From the NCBI GenBank assembly GCA_919901565.1, contig CAKKPE010000090.1, positions 1 to 37,867 of the forward strand: a stretch of DNA of 37,867 nucleotides, read 5' to 3'. Of the stretch, positions 26,006 through 33,386 are shown piece by piece. Source of the DNA: a bacterium. GTDB taxonomy: Bacteria > CG2-30-53-67. The translations under genes were made by a program, and so were the position numbers. How positions within the stretch are numbered: the stretch's first letter is position 1; every line of letters starts with the position of its first letter. The notes beneath the pieces were generated by a model. It was not told the DNA's origin, searched no databases, and worked only from the letters and a program-made list of their open reading frames with translations.

Positions 26006-26305
26006 TCAGCCATGGGACACTTCTGCATGCAACTTCAGGCCTAGTGCGTCCAGCACCTTGAGGATGGTGTCGAAATCGGGACTGCGCTCGCCGGAGAGCG
26101 CCTTGTAAAGACTTTCACGAGACAGGCCGGCATCACGCGCGACCTGTGCCATGCCCTTGGCACGGGCGATATCGCCCAGCGCTTTTGCAATGAACGCTGC
26201 ATCGCCGTTGGCCGCCTCAAGACAAGCCTCAAGATAAGCTGCCATTTCCTCCGGGGTTCGGAGGTGCTCTGCGACATCGTAGCGAGTGGTGGTTGTTTTT
26301 TTCAT
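26006..26305 (-). CDS. higA: HigA-like addiction-module antidote (HTH)
   Basis: This 99-residue protein has the pattern of the 'probable addiction module antidote' family: 'YDVAEHLRTPEEMAAYLEACLE' followed by a helix-turn-helix 'GMAQVARDAGLSRESLYKALSGERSPDFDTILKVLDALGL'. It starts 9 bp after the toxin stop. In this family the toxin gene comes first, as here. It would neutralise the RelE/HigB-type toxin and repress the operon. Confidence 0.88.
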   Translation of the reverse strand: MKKTTTTRYDVAEHLRTPEEMAAYLEACLEAANGDAAFIAKALGDIARAKGMAQVARDAGLSRESLYKALSGERSPDFDTILKVLDALGLKLHAEVSHG

Positions 26306-26314
26306 CGTTCGCTC

Positions 26315-26605
26315 CTATAGGTTGCGTGCGAGGCGCAATGCAGTCTTAATGTCGGCGGCCTGTGTGCGTTTGTCGCCGCCGGCCAGCAAAATTATTACTG
26401 TGCGCCCGCGCCTTGTGAAATACACGCGGTAACCAGGGCCGTAATCGATTCGCAATTCGGAGACGCCCTCACCAACCGGCCTAACATCCCCTGGGTTCCC
26501 TGCTGCAAGGCGCTCGACCCTGACCTGCACACGCGCGCGTGCATGAATATTACGCAGCCCATCAAGCCACTGGGCGAACGTATCGGTTTTACGAATCTCC
26601 AACAT
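26315..26605 (-). CDS. higB: HigB/RelE-type toxin
   Basis: This 96-residue protein starts 'MLEIRKTDTFAQWLDGLRN' and ends 'GYRVYFTRRGRTVIILLAGGDKRTQAADIKTALRLA', the signature of the addiction-module killer family related to RelE mRNA interferases. It is complete. A short palindrome (26613-26630) lies in front of the start and probably serves as operator. Confidence 0.9.
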   Translation of the reverse strand: MLEIRKTDTFAQWLDGLRNIHARARVQVRVERLAAGNPGDVRPVGEGVSELRIDYGPGYRVYFTRRGRTVIILLAGGDKRTQAADIKTALRLARNL

Positions 26606-26612
26606 AATGCAT

Positions 26613-26630
26613 TGTAGCCATTCGGCTACA
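26613..26630. promoter_or_regulatory. palindrome upstream of higBA, likely operator
   Basis: Seven-bp perfect arms TGTAGCC and GGCTACA with a 4-nt spacer, 8 bp before the higB start codon on the minus strand. Placement fits autoregulation by the HTH antitoxin. Confidence 0.6.
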
Positions 26631-26859
26631 TAATGTCAATGTTTTTCCGTGGGGCGATGGGCGGGCGCAGGTAGTGCCTATTCGCTCTGGCCATCGTTGA
26701 ATCCTTGTCTCACCATTTCGGACCCGAAATACTGATTCTGAGGCCGAGAATGAACCGCATTTCTACACTATAATCCTTATAATCCTTTCACTTCAAACAG
26801 TTCCTGTGGTCCGACCCCCAAACGCAAACCTAATTTACGAACGAAAGATAGCATTTGAA
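26631..26859. other. intergenic accessory DNA, nothing recognised
   Basis: No coding frame or repeat with a second copy is seen here. It separates the higBA operator from the repeat-bearing stretch starting at 26860. Confidence 0.3.
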
Positions 26860-26890
26860 TACCCCGCCTGAAAGGGCGGGGTAGTTTACT
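26860..26890 (+). repeat. GC-rich hairpin with GTTTAC tail, copy 1
   Basis: Nine-bp perfect arms TACCCCGCC and GGCGGGGTA (6-nt loop) followed by GTTTACT. A hairpin of the same design with the same GTTTAC tail is at 36111-36135. Such hairpins mark the ends of IS200/IS605-type elements; no transposase is present. Confidence 0.45.
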
Positions 26891-26894
26891 AATT

Positions 26895-27000
26895 TAAATA
26901 GAACCGTCCCTTTTATTTTACCCATATGAAACCTAAAGATAGAAAGATAAATGGGCGCTGTCCCTATTTTCCCGTCTATTAAGAACAGGGGATATGTTAT
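26895..27000 (+). repeat. degenerate GTCCCTA-type repeats
   Basis: Contains ACCGTCCCTTTTATTTTACC and GCGCTGTCCCTATTTTCCC, related to the copies at 25451, 27632 and 28379. No gene inside. Probably remains of REP-associated mobile DNA. Confidence 0.4.
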
Positions 27001-27040
27001 GACGCTATAATCATAACCCATACATTCTTCGGAAAAAGGA

Positions 27041-27757
27041 ATGAACGAGAAAAACAACCGCGACGAGTTCAATTACAAAACGAAAAGAACTCTTGCAAAT
27101 CGAGTAGGCACGCAATGTTCAAACCCAGAATGTTGTAAGACAACGAGTGGGCCTCACAGTGATTCAAACAAGAGTGTAAACATTGGTGTAGCGGCCCATA
27201 TAAATGCAGCGGCACCTAAAGGTCCTCGATACGATGAAACCATGTCCTCTGAGGAACGCAAATCAATAGAAAATGGTATCTGGCTTTGTCAAGGTTGTGC
27301 AAAGCTCATAGACGATGATGAAGAACGTTACACGGCCCATACCCTGCGCAGATGGAAAGCAGAGGCCGAAAAACGTGCGCTAACCGAAATAGAAACAAAC
27401 GCCCCAGGAGTCTCAGAAGAGACCGCCAAATATCTTATAGAACTGGGAATGACGCGTACTGCGCTCACAAGCTTTTTCAATATACTTGAACAAAAGAACG
27501 TCCCCCCCGAAGAACTGGATAGCACCCTGAGGGAGATCGCTAAACGAGACAACGAACTCAAAGAGCAATTACGACTGTTCAGCTCAGATGATACCGAGGT
27601 AACCTCTCTCAAACACCAAGCAGCAAAAAATTGGGGACAGCGACCGTTATTTAAATGGTCCCTATTTGTTCCCCAGGACATGAGAAATACCTGTTTTTCC
27701 AAAGTCTCCCGCTTCGACCATATTAAGGAGGTTGTCCTTAATTTCCTACCTACTTGA
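27041..27757 (+). pseudogene. HNH-like nuclease-domain protein, C-terminus replaced by a repeat
   Basis: The first ~115 residues form a zinc/HNH-like domain: C26 and C31 (CSNPEC), H53 (VAAHINAA), N78 (IENGIWLC), C83 and C86. This domain is common at the N-terminus of putative defence effectors, usually followed by TPR or other C-terminal modules. A helical linker follows to about residue 195 ('DSTLREIAKRDNELKEQLRLFSSDD'). From residue about 197 the frame runs through a GTCCCTA-type repeat (27632-27675) and then unrelated sequence, so the natural C-terminus seems lost. Base composition is lower in GC than the dsr genes. Listed as a broken gene; it is also possible that the shortened protein is still made. 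Confidence 0.6.
27632..27675 (+). repeat. GTCCCTA-type repeat inside the HNH-like gene
   Basis: Near-palindromic ends TGGGGACA and TGTTCCCCA enclose GGTCCCTATT. It matches the family of repeats seen at 25451, 26895-27000 and 28379 and coincides with the point where the HNH-like protein loses its expected sequence. Confidence 0.5.
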
Positions 27758-28301
27758 TCCTCTTGGATATTGCCTTGAACTCCGGCGTCCCTGCCTTCTC
27801 GATCAATTGGAATAGAGCCGTTTCCGTGCATGTGATAACAGCTCCTGCATCGCGCATCCATTCTCTGCCGGCAAGATAATCATCCTTTCCCCGTGAACAG
27901 ACCGCGTTGCCGACAAGATGAACGAAATATCCCTTCTGCAAAAGTCCGAGGCACGTCTGAAGCACGCAGATATGCGTCTCCATGCCTGTGAGGATCATCT
28001 GCTTCCTGTTCAACGAGGCGATCTTTTCCAGAAAGCCGTTTCCTCCGCAGCCGTCAAATGTCATTTTTTCGAACGGCTCATAATTCGGGAGGGCATCTCT
28101 TATTTCATGGATTGTGGGACCGAGTCCTTTTGGATATTGTTCGGTGACGACGATGGGGATATTGAGAAGCTTTGCAGCTTCTATGAGATGCAGACAATTG
28201 TCGGTCACCTGCTGTTTATGTTTCATCACAGCAGCCAGTTTGTCCTGAATGTCAACGATGACAAGAACAGCGTTGCTTTTGTCTAATAGGAATTTTTCCA
28301 T
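27750..28301 (-). CDS. isochorismatase-family cysteine hydrolase
   Basis: This 183-residue protein has the family triad: D17 (LVIVDIQDKL), K79 (PFEKMTFDG) and C112 (GMETHICVLQT), and the cis-peptide-type motif 'GMETHICV'. Family members hydrolyse isochorismate, nicotinamide or similar amides; the closest named type is YcaC-like hydrolase of unknown substrate. It overlaps the end of the HNH-like frame by 8 bp tail to tail. No clear operon partner. Confidence 0.9.
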   Translation of the reverse strand: MEKFLLDKSNAVLVIVDIQDKLAAVMKHKQQVTDNCLHLIEAAKLLNIPIVVTEQYPKGLGPTIHEIRDALPNYEPFEKMTFDGCGGNGFLEKIASLNRKQMILTGMETHICVLQTCLGLLQKGYFVHLVGNAVCSRGKDDYLAGREWMRDAGAVITCTETALFQLIEKAGTPEFKAISKRIK

Positions 28302-28378
28302 GCATCACTCATTTCTTTAAATACAAAGGCTGTTCCGCGTCTTTGGCATTACATTTCCTACGACATCCCTAACTGCCG

Positions 28379-28413
28379 GAGAATCAAATAGGGTCCGTCC
28401 CTAATTGCCTCTC
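28379..28413 (+). repeat. dispersed GTCCCTA-type repeat, copy 2
   Basis: This 35-bp match to 25451-25485 has two differences. It lies in the 360-bp gap between the hydrolase gene and the second dsrL. Confidence 0.6.
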
Positions 28414-28500
28414 ATTAAAATTTCATATACACCTTAAAACGCGGCAAGGTCAAGAAGAAAGTACTAAAATGGTTGGATGTGGGAAAGCCCCCTCACCTGC

Positions 28501-28524
28501 ATCCTCTCCCCACGGGGAGAGGAT
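28501..28524. repeat. 11-bp perfect hairpin downstream of the second dsrL
   Basis: Arms ATCCTCTCCCC and GGGGAGAGGAT with a 2-nt loop. This 'CTCTCCCC..GGGGAGAG' design is a widespread dispersed repeat in proteobacterial genomes. It is 139 bp past the dsrL stop and could also slow transcription, but no T-run follows. Confidence 0.5.
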
Positions 28525-28662
28525 ATGAAAGGACAACGGCCCATTTGGGGAATGGGCTCTTGATCGGGGCCAGACAAAAAGACTGGATTGTCCGGTCGAG
28601 CCCCGGTAAACCGAGGGCAGGCCGGACAATGACGAAAGAGGAGGGCTGAGCAGGGGAACTCG

Positions 28663-30474
28663 CTATAATCCCATGCCCATCTCGATATAGCCGCAGGGAC
28701 AGGCCATGGAACAGATGTGACAGCCGTTGCACTTTGTGTAATCCGTGAACATGACCTGGCCCACTGGCCGGGCGAGGTCCCTGCTGACGGCCTCCCTCGG
28801 ACAGTAGATGCGGCACTGATCGCAGTTGAAACACAAACCGCAGCTCATGCACCGCTTTGCTTCGGCAACGGCCTCGTCCATGGTCAGCCTCTGATAGATT
28901 TCCTGAAACCCCCTGATCCTCTCCTCTGCGGGAAGGCTTTTCTTCTCGTGCCTCGGAGAGTCCTTGTAGTAGTCAAAGCGAAGATTGGTCTCTTTTATGG
29001 GCCGGATCATAGGCAGGGGCTTATATTCCCGGCCGTTGAGATAGGCCTCTATGGCCTGAGCGGCCTTGCGGCCTTCACCCACTGAACGCGAGGAGATCCC
29101 CAGGCCCAGCACATCGCCTCCGGCAAAGACCCCAACGAGCCCGGTCTGCCGGTTGTTCTTGATATCGATCCATCCCCACTGGTTGGCCAGTTCCACAAGG
29201 CCGCCCGCAAGATCGGGCTGCTGGCCGATACCTGAGATCACGGCCGTGGCCTCTATGGTGAATTCCGAGCCCTGTACAGGAATAGGACGGCGCCGTCCGG
29301 ACTTGTCGGGCTCGCCCAGTTCCATGCGGATGCATTTGATCCCGGCCACGCGTCCGTCTTGGGTCAGGATCTCTATGGGAGCGGCCAGGAACTCGATACG
29401 CACCCCTTCCTTTTCCGCTTCTACGATCTCATGGCCGATGGCCGGCATCTCGGCGCGGGTACGCCGGTAGAGAATGGCTACCTCGGCGTGGCTTAAACGC
29501 TTGGAAACGCGTGCCGAGTCCAGGACGGTCTGAGCCGACTCCGTATCAAACTGCTTTGAATCTCCTGTTTTTGAATGGGCCATTCTGAGGGAGACTCGGG
29601 CCGCATCGATGGCGCTGTCCCCGCCGCCGCCCACCACCACCTTATTGCCGAGATCCACTTTGGCGCCGGAGTTGATCCGGTTCAGATAGTCCGCCGCCGT
29701 ATAGACACCAGCCGCGTCCTCACCCTGGACATTCAACTTTGCTCCCCGGTGGGCTCCGACAGCCACATAGACGGCGTTATATTTTTTACGCAGATCCTCA
29801 AAAGGGATATCCGCACCGACCCTGGTGTTGCAGCGTAGTTCCACGCCCAGATCCAGGATGTTCTTGATCTCCCCGTCCAGAACCTTCTCCGGAAGTCGGT
29901 AGGAGGGTATCCCGTAGCGCAGCATGCCGCCGGGCTTATCAAAGGCCTCGAAGATCGTGACCGGGTAACCCCGGCGGGCTAATTGATAGGCCGAGGAGAG
30001 TCCGGATGGGCCCGACCCGATCACGGCCACCCGTTCCGTTCTCACCTTGTCGGTCAGTTTCTTGAACTTGAGCCCGCGTTCGAGACCGTGGTCTCCGACC
30101 ACCCGCTCAAAGTTGTTGATGGCCACGGGACCGTCGGCCTTGTTCTTGCGGTTGCATCCATCCTCGCAGGGATGGGGACAGATCCGCCCGTGCGTGGCGG
30201 GCATGGGATTCTTGTCCGTCAAAATGTGCCAGGCCTCGTCCAGCGCTTCTTCAGGGCTCTTCTTCTGGTATTCCGCCTGTGCCACAACGGTCAGGTAGCC
30301 CCGTATATCCTCGCTGCTCGGACACTCGTTCCGGCATGGAGGCATATGCCGGACATAGACCGGACATTTCCAACTTTCCCCGCTGTTCACGACCATGTCG
30401 GACGGAGATACGGTTTTGAGTTTAATCACATCCATCTGTACAGAAGCCCCTAATGCTGCTTTTGTCTCGATCAT
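28663..30474 (-). CDS. dsrL: DsrL-like iron-sulfur flavoprotein (copy 2, next to oxidative-type dsrAB)
   Basis: This 603-residue protein has the DsrL layout: N-terminal cysteines (CRNECPSSEDIRGYL, GRICPHPCEDGCNRK), FAD site (VAVIGSGPSGLSSAYQLARR), NADPH site (VVGGGGDSAIDAARVSLRM) and two C-terminal [4Fe-4S] motifs (CMSCGLCFNCDQCRIYCP, CNGCHICSMACPCGYIEMG). Compared with copy 1 it carries about 30 extra residues right after the NADPH-binding helix; the insert contains 'DSARVSKRLSHAEVAI', a near copy of the preceding 'DSAIDAARVSLRMAH'. It starts 10 bp after dsrB copy 2. As the partner of the oxidative-type DsrAB it would pass electrons to NAD(P)+. Confidence 0.88.
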   Translation of the reverse strand: MIETKAALGASVQMDVIKLKTVSPSDMVVNSGESWKCPVYVRHMPPCRNECPSSEDIRGYLTVVAQAEYQKKSPEEALDEAWHILTDKNPMPATHGRICPHPCEDGCNRKNKADGPVAINNFERVVGDHGLERGLKFKKLTDKVRTERVAVIGSGPSGLSSAYQLARRGYPVTIFEAFDKPGGMLRYGIPSYRLPEKVLDGEIKNILDLGVELRCNTRVGADIPFEDLRKKYNAVYVAVGAHRGAKLNVQGEDAAGVYTAADYLNRINSGAKVDLGNKVVVGGGGDSAIDAARVSLRMAHSKTGDSKQFDTESAQTVLDSARVSKRLSHAEVAILYRRTRAEMPAIGHEIVEAEKEGVRIEFLAAPIEILTQDGRVAGIKCIRMELGEPDKSGRRRPIPVQGSEFTIEATAVISGIGQQPDLAGGLVELANQWGWIDIKNNRQTGLVGVFAGGDVLGLGISSRSVGEGRKAAQAIEAYLNGREYKPLPMIRPIKETNLRFDYYKDSPRHEKKSLPAEERIRGFQEIYQRLTMDEAVAEAKRCMSCGLCFNCDQCRIYCPREAVSRDLARPVGQVMFTDYTKCNGCHICSMACPCGYIEMGMGL

Positions 30475-30484
30475 CTTTCACCCC

Positions 30485-31567
30485 CTATAGCCGCACTTGG
30501 GTTGAGTTATTGAAGGTGGTGCGGGCGAAACGGTAACTGTCGATATGGTATTTGGTGAAGGGGAAGCCGGTGACATCGAAAAAGCGTTTCCAGCCGATCC
30601 GGTCTATCCACTCGCCGATGCGCTCGTAAGGTTTCGCACTATTTCTATACGCGTCCAGGATCTTGCGGACCGCTACTGCCACCTCAGGCCAGCGCGGCGG
30701 GTTGTTGGGAATTCCGTAAGTCGCAAGCTTCATGAAGGACGGGCCGTTGCGTGTGCTGGATGCCTTGCCGCCCACCCAGATGGAGAGGGTATCCGTGTCC
30801 GGGTCCCGGATCTCCATACTCGGGCACTGCCCGTGGCACGCCCCGCAATACATACATTTCTCCTCGATCACCTCCAGGCTATCCTTTCCATCCTTCTTGA
30901 TGGGGCGTATGGCCGCGACGGGGCAGATGGCCACCACCTTGGGGAGTTCGCAGATCTGCATTTTCTGATGATTGATTTTGGGAGGCTTGTGGTGCTGCAG
31001 ATTGATGGCGATATCGGCCTGGCCTCCGCAGTTGATCTGGCAGCAGGACGTGGAGATCTTCACCCGCTGGGGAAAACGTTCGTTGACAAAATCCTCGTAG
31101 AGCACGTCCATGAGGGCCTTGACCGCACCGGCGGCATCGGTGCCGGGGAGATTGCAGTGCAGCCATCCCTGTGTGTGGAGGATATTGGAAATCGACGGTC
31201 CTGTCCCCCCGACAGGGAACCCGAGAACGTCATGGATCTCCTTGATCAACGGCTCAATATCCTCTTTCTTCGAGAGCAGAAACTCGATATTGCACCGGCT
31301 TGTGAAACGCAGATGCCCCTGGCAATACTTGTCCGCAATCGTACAGACCTTTCTGACCGTGTCCACGCTCATAGTGCGGGGTGAACCCGCCCGGACCGTA
31401 TAGAGGGAATCCCCGCTCTCAGCCACGTGCACAAAGACCCCGGGGCGGATCGGCTCGTGATATTTCCATTTCCCGTAATTCTTTGCCATTAACGGGTGGA
31501 GATACTTCTTATAATCCGGCGCCCCGTTGTCCCTGGGGGCCTTCTGTTTCTTTTTTGTATCCGACAT
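30485..31567 (-). CDS. dsrB: dissimilatory sulfite reductase beta subunit, oxidative type (copy 2)
   Basis: This 360-residue DsrB keeps the cofactor ligands C138 (GWLHCNLPGTD), C175, C176 and C180 (SCCQINCGGQADIAI) and the ferredoxin motif (CMYCGACHGQCPSM). 'CCQINCGGQxDIA' followed by '..HHKPPKINH' is the form I remember from oxidative-type DsrB (Allochromatium, Thiobacillus, Chlorobium), whereas copy 1 has [13 protein letters not shown]. So the two are different lineages rather than a recent duplication. No dsrD follows; dsrL does. The oxidative label rests on motif memory and needs a tree. Confidence 0.92.
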   Translation of the reverse strand: MSDTKKKQKAPRDNGAPDYKKYLHPLMAKNYGKWKYHEPIRPGVFVHVAESGDSLYTVRAGSPRTMSVDTVRKVCTIADKYCQGHLRFTSRCNIEFLLSKKEDIEPLIKEIHDVLGFPVGGTGPSISNILHTQGWLHCNLPGTDAAGAVKALMDVLYEDFVNERFPQRVKISTSCCQINCGGQADIAINLQHHKPPKINHQKMQICELPKVVAICPVAAIRPIKKDGKDSLEVIEEKCMYCGACHGQCPSMEIRDPDTDTLSIWVGGKASSTRNGPSFMKLATYGIPNNPPRWPEVAVAVRKILDAYRNSAKPYERIGEWIDRIGWKRFFDVTGFPFTKYHIDSYRFARTTFNNSTQVRL

Positions 31568-31584
31568 TGCAGCATCCTCCTACC

Positions 31585-32862
31585 TTAAAAGGTTTTTTCC
31601 TTATCTTCCAGCTCCTTGTCCATCACGGAAGGCATTTTCTTAGATTCTCCTGCCATGCGCGGCCGCGTATACTCTTCGAATTTGATATACGGGTTGCTCC
31701 GCGGCTGTCTCACCATCCGAGGGTCCGGCTCAAGGCCGACGGCCTCGACAAATGTGCCGAGCCCGATACGGTCGATAAACTCGCCCACCCGTTCGTGCTC
31801 CAGCCCATTGTCCCCCCAGAATTCCCAGATGCGCCGCACCAGGTCGGTCAGCTTCTCCCAATCCTCCTTGGTCTCCATCTTCATGAAGGGAACCAGAACG
31901 GAGCCCATGGTATCCCCAACCTTGAGTGTGCGCTTGCCGCCGAGCAGGATGGTCACGCCCCGGTCCTTGCCGGGGGCGAGGGCCTTATGCATCACATTGA
32001 TACAGTGCATGCAGTGGACGCAGTTTGCATCATCTATCTCTATGCTCCGGTCCTTAAGGGTCATGCACTGAGTCGGACACCGCTTGATTACATTCTCAGT
32101 GACAAACCCCTTGCCCCGCTTGTCAATAAACTTGCCCACTTCTTCCTGGTTCACCTGGATTTTGTCACGCCAGGTCCCGATGATGGGCATGTCCGAACGC
32201 TGTATGGAACAGGCGCAGTCGTTGGCACAGCCGGAAATTTTGAATTTGTACTTGTATGGGAGTTCGGGGCGGTGGAGTTCGCTGATAAAGGTGTCGGTCA
32301 GATATTTGGTCAGCCCCAGGGTATCGAAGCAGGACATCTCGCAGCGGGCCGGGCCCACGCAACAGGCCAGGGTTCTCAATGCAGGTCCGGAGCCGCCGAT
32401 GTCCCAGCCTTTTTCCATGAGCGCCTCCCCGGCCTCGAAGGTCTGCTCGTTGTTGGAGCCGAGCATCAGGATATCGCCGGTCATGCCGTGGAACTGGAGG
32501 ATCCCAGCGCTGTGCTTCTCGCTGATGTCGCAGAGTTCCCGAAGGGCCGCCGTGGAATAGATCCAGCCCGAAGGTTCGATAATGCGGATCGTGTGGAATT
32601 GGGCGGCTTCTGGAAATTTGTCGCCAAGATCTGAATAGCGGGCGATCACCCCCCCGCCGTAGCCGTCCATGTTGATCACCGTTCCCGTCCAGTAGTTGAT
32701 GCGCTTTTCATAAGACTGCTCCACTTGCTGCAAAAGCTGTTTCACCGCAGGCTTTTTCTTCGAAAGATTTTTCAGATCCTTCACGAAGCTCGGCCATGGG
32801 CCTTTCTCCAACTCGTCAAGAAACGGGGTTTTGATCTCATCCGGCTTTTTTGATCCTGACAT
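31585..32862 (-). CDS. dsrA: dissimilatory sulfite reductase alpha subunit, oxidative type (copy 2)
   Basis: This 425-residue DsrA has C168-x5-C174 (CCVGPARC), C212-x3-C216 (GCANDC) and a ferredoxin domain ([15 protein letters not shown]). 'GGKRTLKVGDTMGSVLVPFM' and 'NGLEHERVGEFIDRIGL' match oxidative-type DsrA as I know it; copy 1 has '[20 protein letters not shown]'. The C-terminus has an extra charged tail of about 30 residues (after residue 395). GGGAGG precedes the ATG. A TGTGA-N6-TCACA site lies 103 bp upstream, and hgcB ends 227 bp upstream. Confidence 0.92.
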   Translation of the reverse strand: MSGSKKPDEIKTPFLDELEKGPWPSFVKDLKNLSKKKPAVKQLLQQVEQSYEKRINYWTGTVINMDGYGGGVIARYSDLGDKFPEAAQFHTIRIIEPSGWIYSTAALRELCDISEKHSAGILQFHGMTGDILMLGSNNEQTFEAGEALMEKGWDIGGSGPALRTLACCVGPARCEMSCFDTLGLTKYLTDTFISELHRPELPYKYKFKISGCANDCACSIQRSDMPIIGTWRDKIQVNQEEVGKFIDKRGKGFVTENVIKRCPTQCMTLKDRSIEIDDANCVHCMHCINVMHKALAPGKDRGVTILLGGKRTLKVGDTMGSVLVPFMKMETKEDWEKLTDLVRRIWEFWGDNGLEHERVGEFIDRIGLGTFVEAVGLEPDPRMVRQPRSNPYIKFEEYTRPRMAGESKKMPSVMDKELEDKEKTF

Positions 32863-32964
32863 GGCAATTTCCTCCCTTTATTCTGAACCCTTTATATTTG
32901 CAAAGACTTGGATGGATAATAAATTTTATCTGAATATTATTATATCCAGATTAACTACTTATTC

Positions 32965-32980
32965 TGTGACGCATATCACA
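32965..32980. promoter_or_regulatory. CRP/FNR-family (HcpR-like) operator upstream of dsrA copy 2
   Basis: TGTGA-CGCATA-TCACA, a perfect inverted repeat with 5-bp arms. It is 103 bp from the dsrA copy 2 start codon, against 104 bp for the equivalent site of copy 1. It lies between hgcB and dsrA, so dsrABL copy 2 has its own promoter rather than depending only on hgcAB. Confidence 0.7.
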
Positions 32981-33089
32981 TAAACAGAAATATTTTTCAT
33001 AATATACCGCAGCTCGAGAAAGCCCGCAATTGCACAAGGGGGTACGGTGAGCATGGATCGGCGTTCAGGAGAGCAGGTTCTTGACCTGG

Positions 33090-33386
33090 TCATTGACAGC
33101 ACGAGCCCTGGTTCGGACCACTGCAGTCACAGGAAGGCTCGCCCCCTTTGATCATGCTGTTGATGATTGCGGAGGCGCAGCCCACGCCATACCGGACATT
33201 CAGCGCACCAAACTCGCAGTTATTTGCGCAGGCCCCGCATTCCATGCATCGGTCCCGGTCCGTCACCGATGCCTTGCCGTCCTGCATGACGAATACCCCG
33301 TGCGGGCAGACCTCCACACACCTTTCGCATCCTGCGCACTTGCCGGCATCATAGGTCAGGGTCGTCACATTCCGAAGATACTTCAT
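33090..33386 (-). CDS. hgcB: HgcB, ferredoxin of mercury methylation
   Basis: This 98-residue protein has two [4Fe-4S] motifs, CAGCERCVEVCP (17-28) and CMECGACANNCEFGA (47-61), a single cysteine after them (C70, VGCASAI) and a C-terminal vicinal pair in GSCCQ. All are features of HgcB, which reduces the corrinoid of HgcA. The start ATG overlaps the hgcA stop (ATGA), so the two genes are translationally coupled. A longer upstream frame (to 33779) runs inside hgcA in another frame and is a shadow. Confidence 0.92.
   Translation of the reverse strand: MKYLRNVTTLTYDAGKCAGCERCVEVCPHGVFVMQDGKASVTDRDRCMECGACANNCEFGALNVRYGVGCASAIINSMIKGGEPSCDCSGPNQGSCCQ

Noticed and set aside
28663-30474. Glutamate synthase small subunit as the name for the flavoprotein
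   Set aside because: The C-terminal two-cluster ferredoxin domain and the place directly after dsrB fit DsrL. No large glutamate synthase subunit is nearby.
31381-32634. A 417-codon open frame on the plus strand
   Set aside because: Antisense to dsrA and dsrB copy 2, with no recognisable motif; a shadow of GC-rich coding DNA.
7005-32862. A simple recent duplication of dsrAB
   Set aside because: The two sets differ in diagnostic motifs, tail length and accessory genes, which points to separate lineages.
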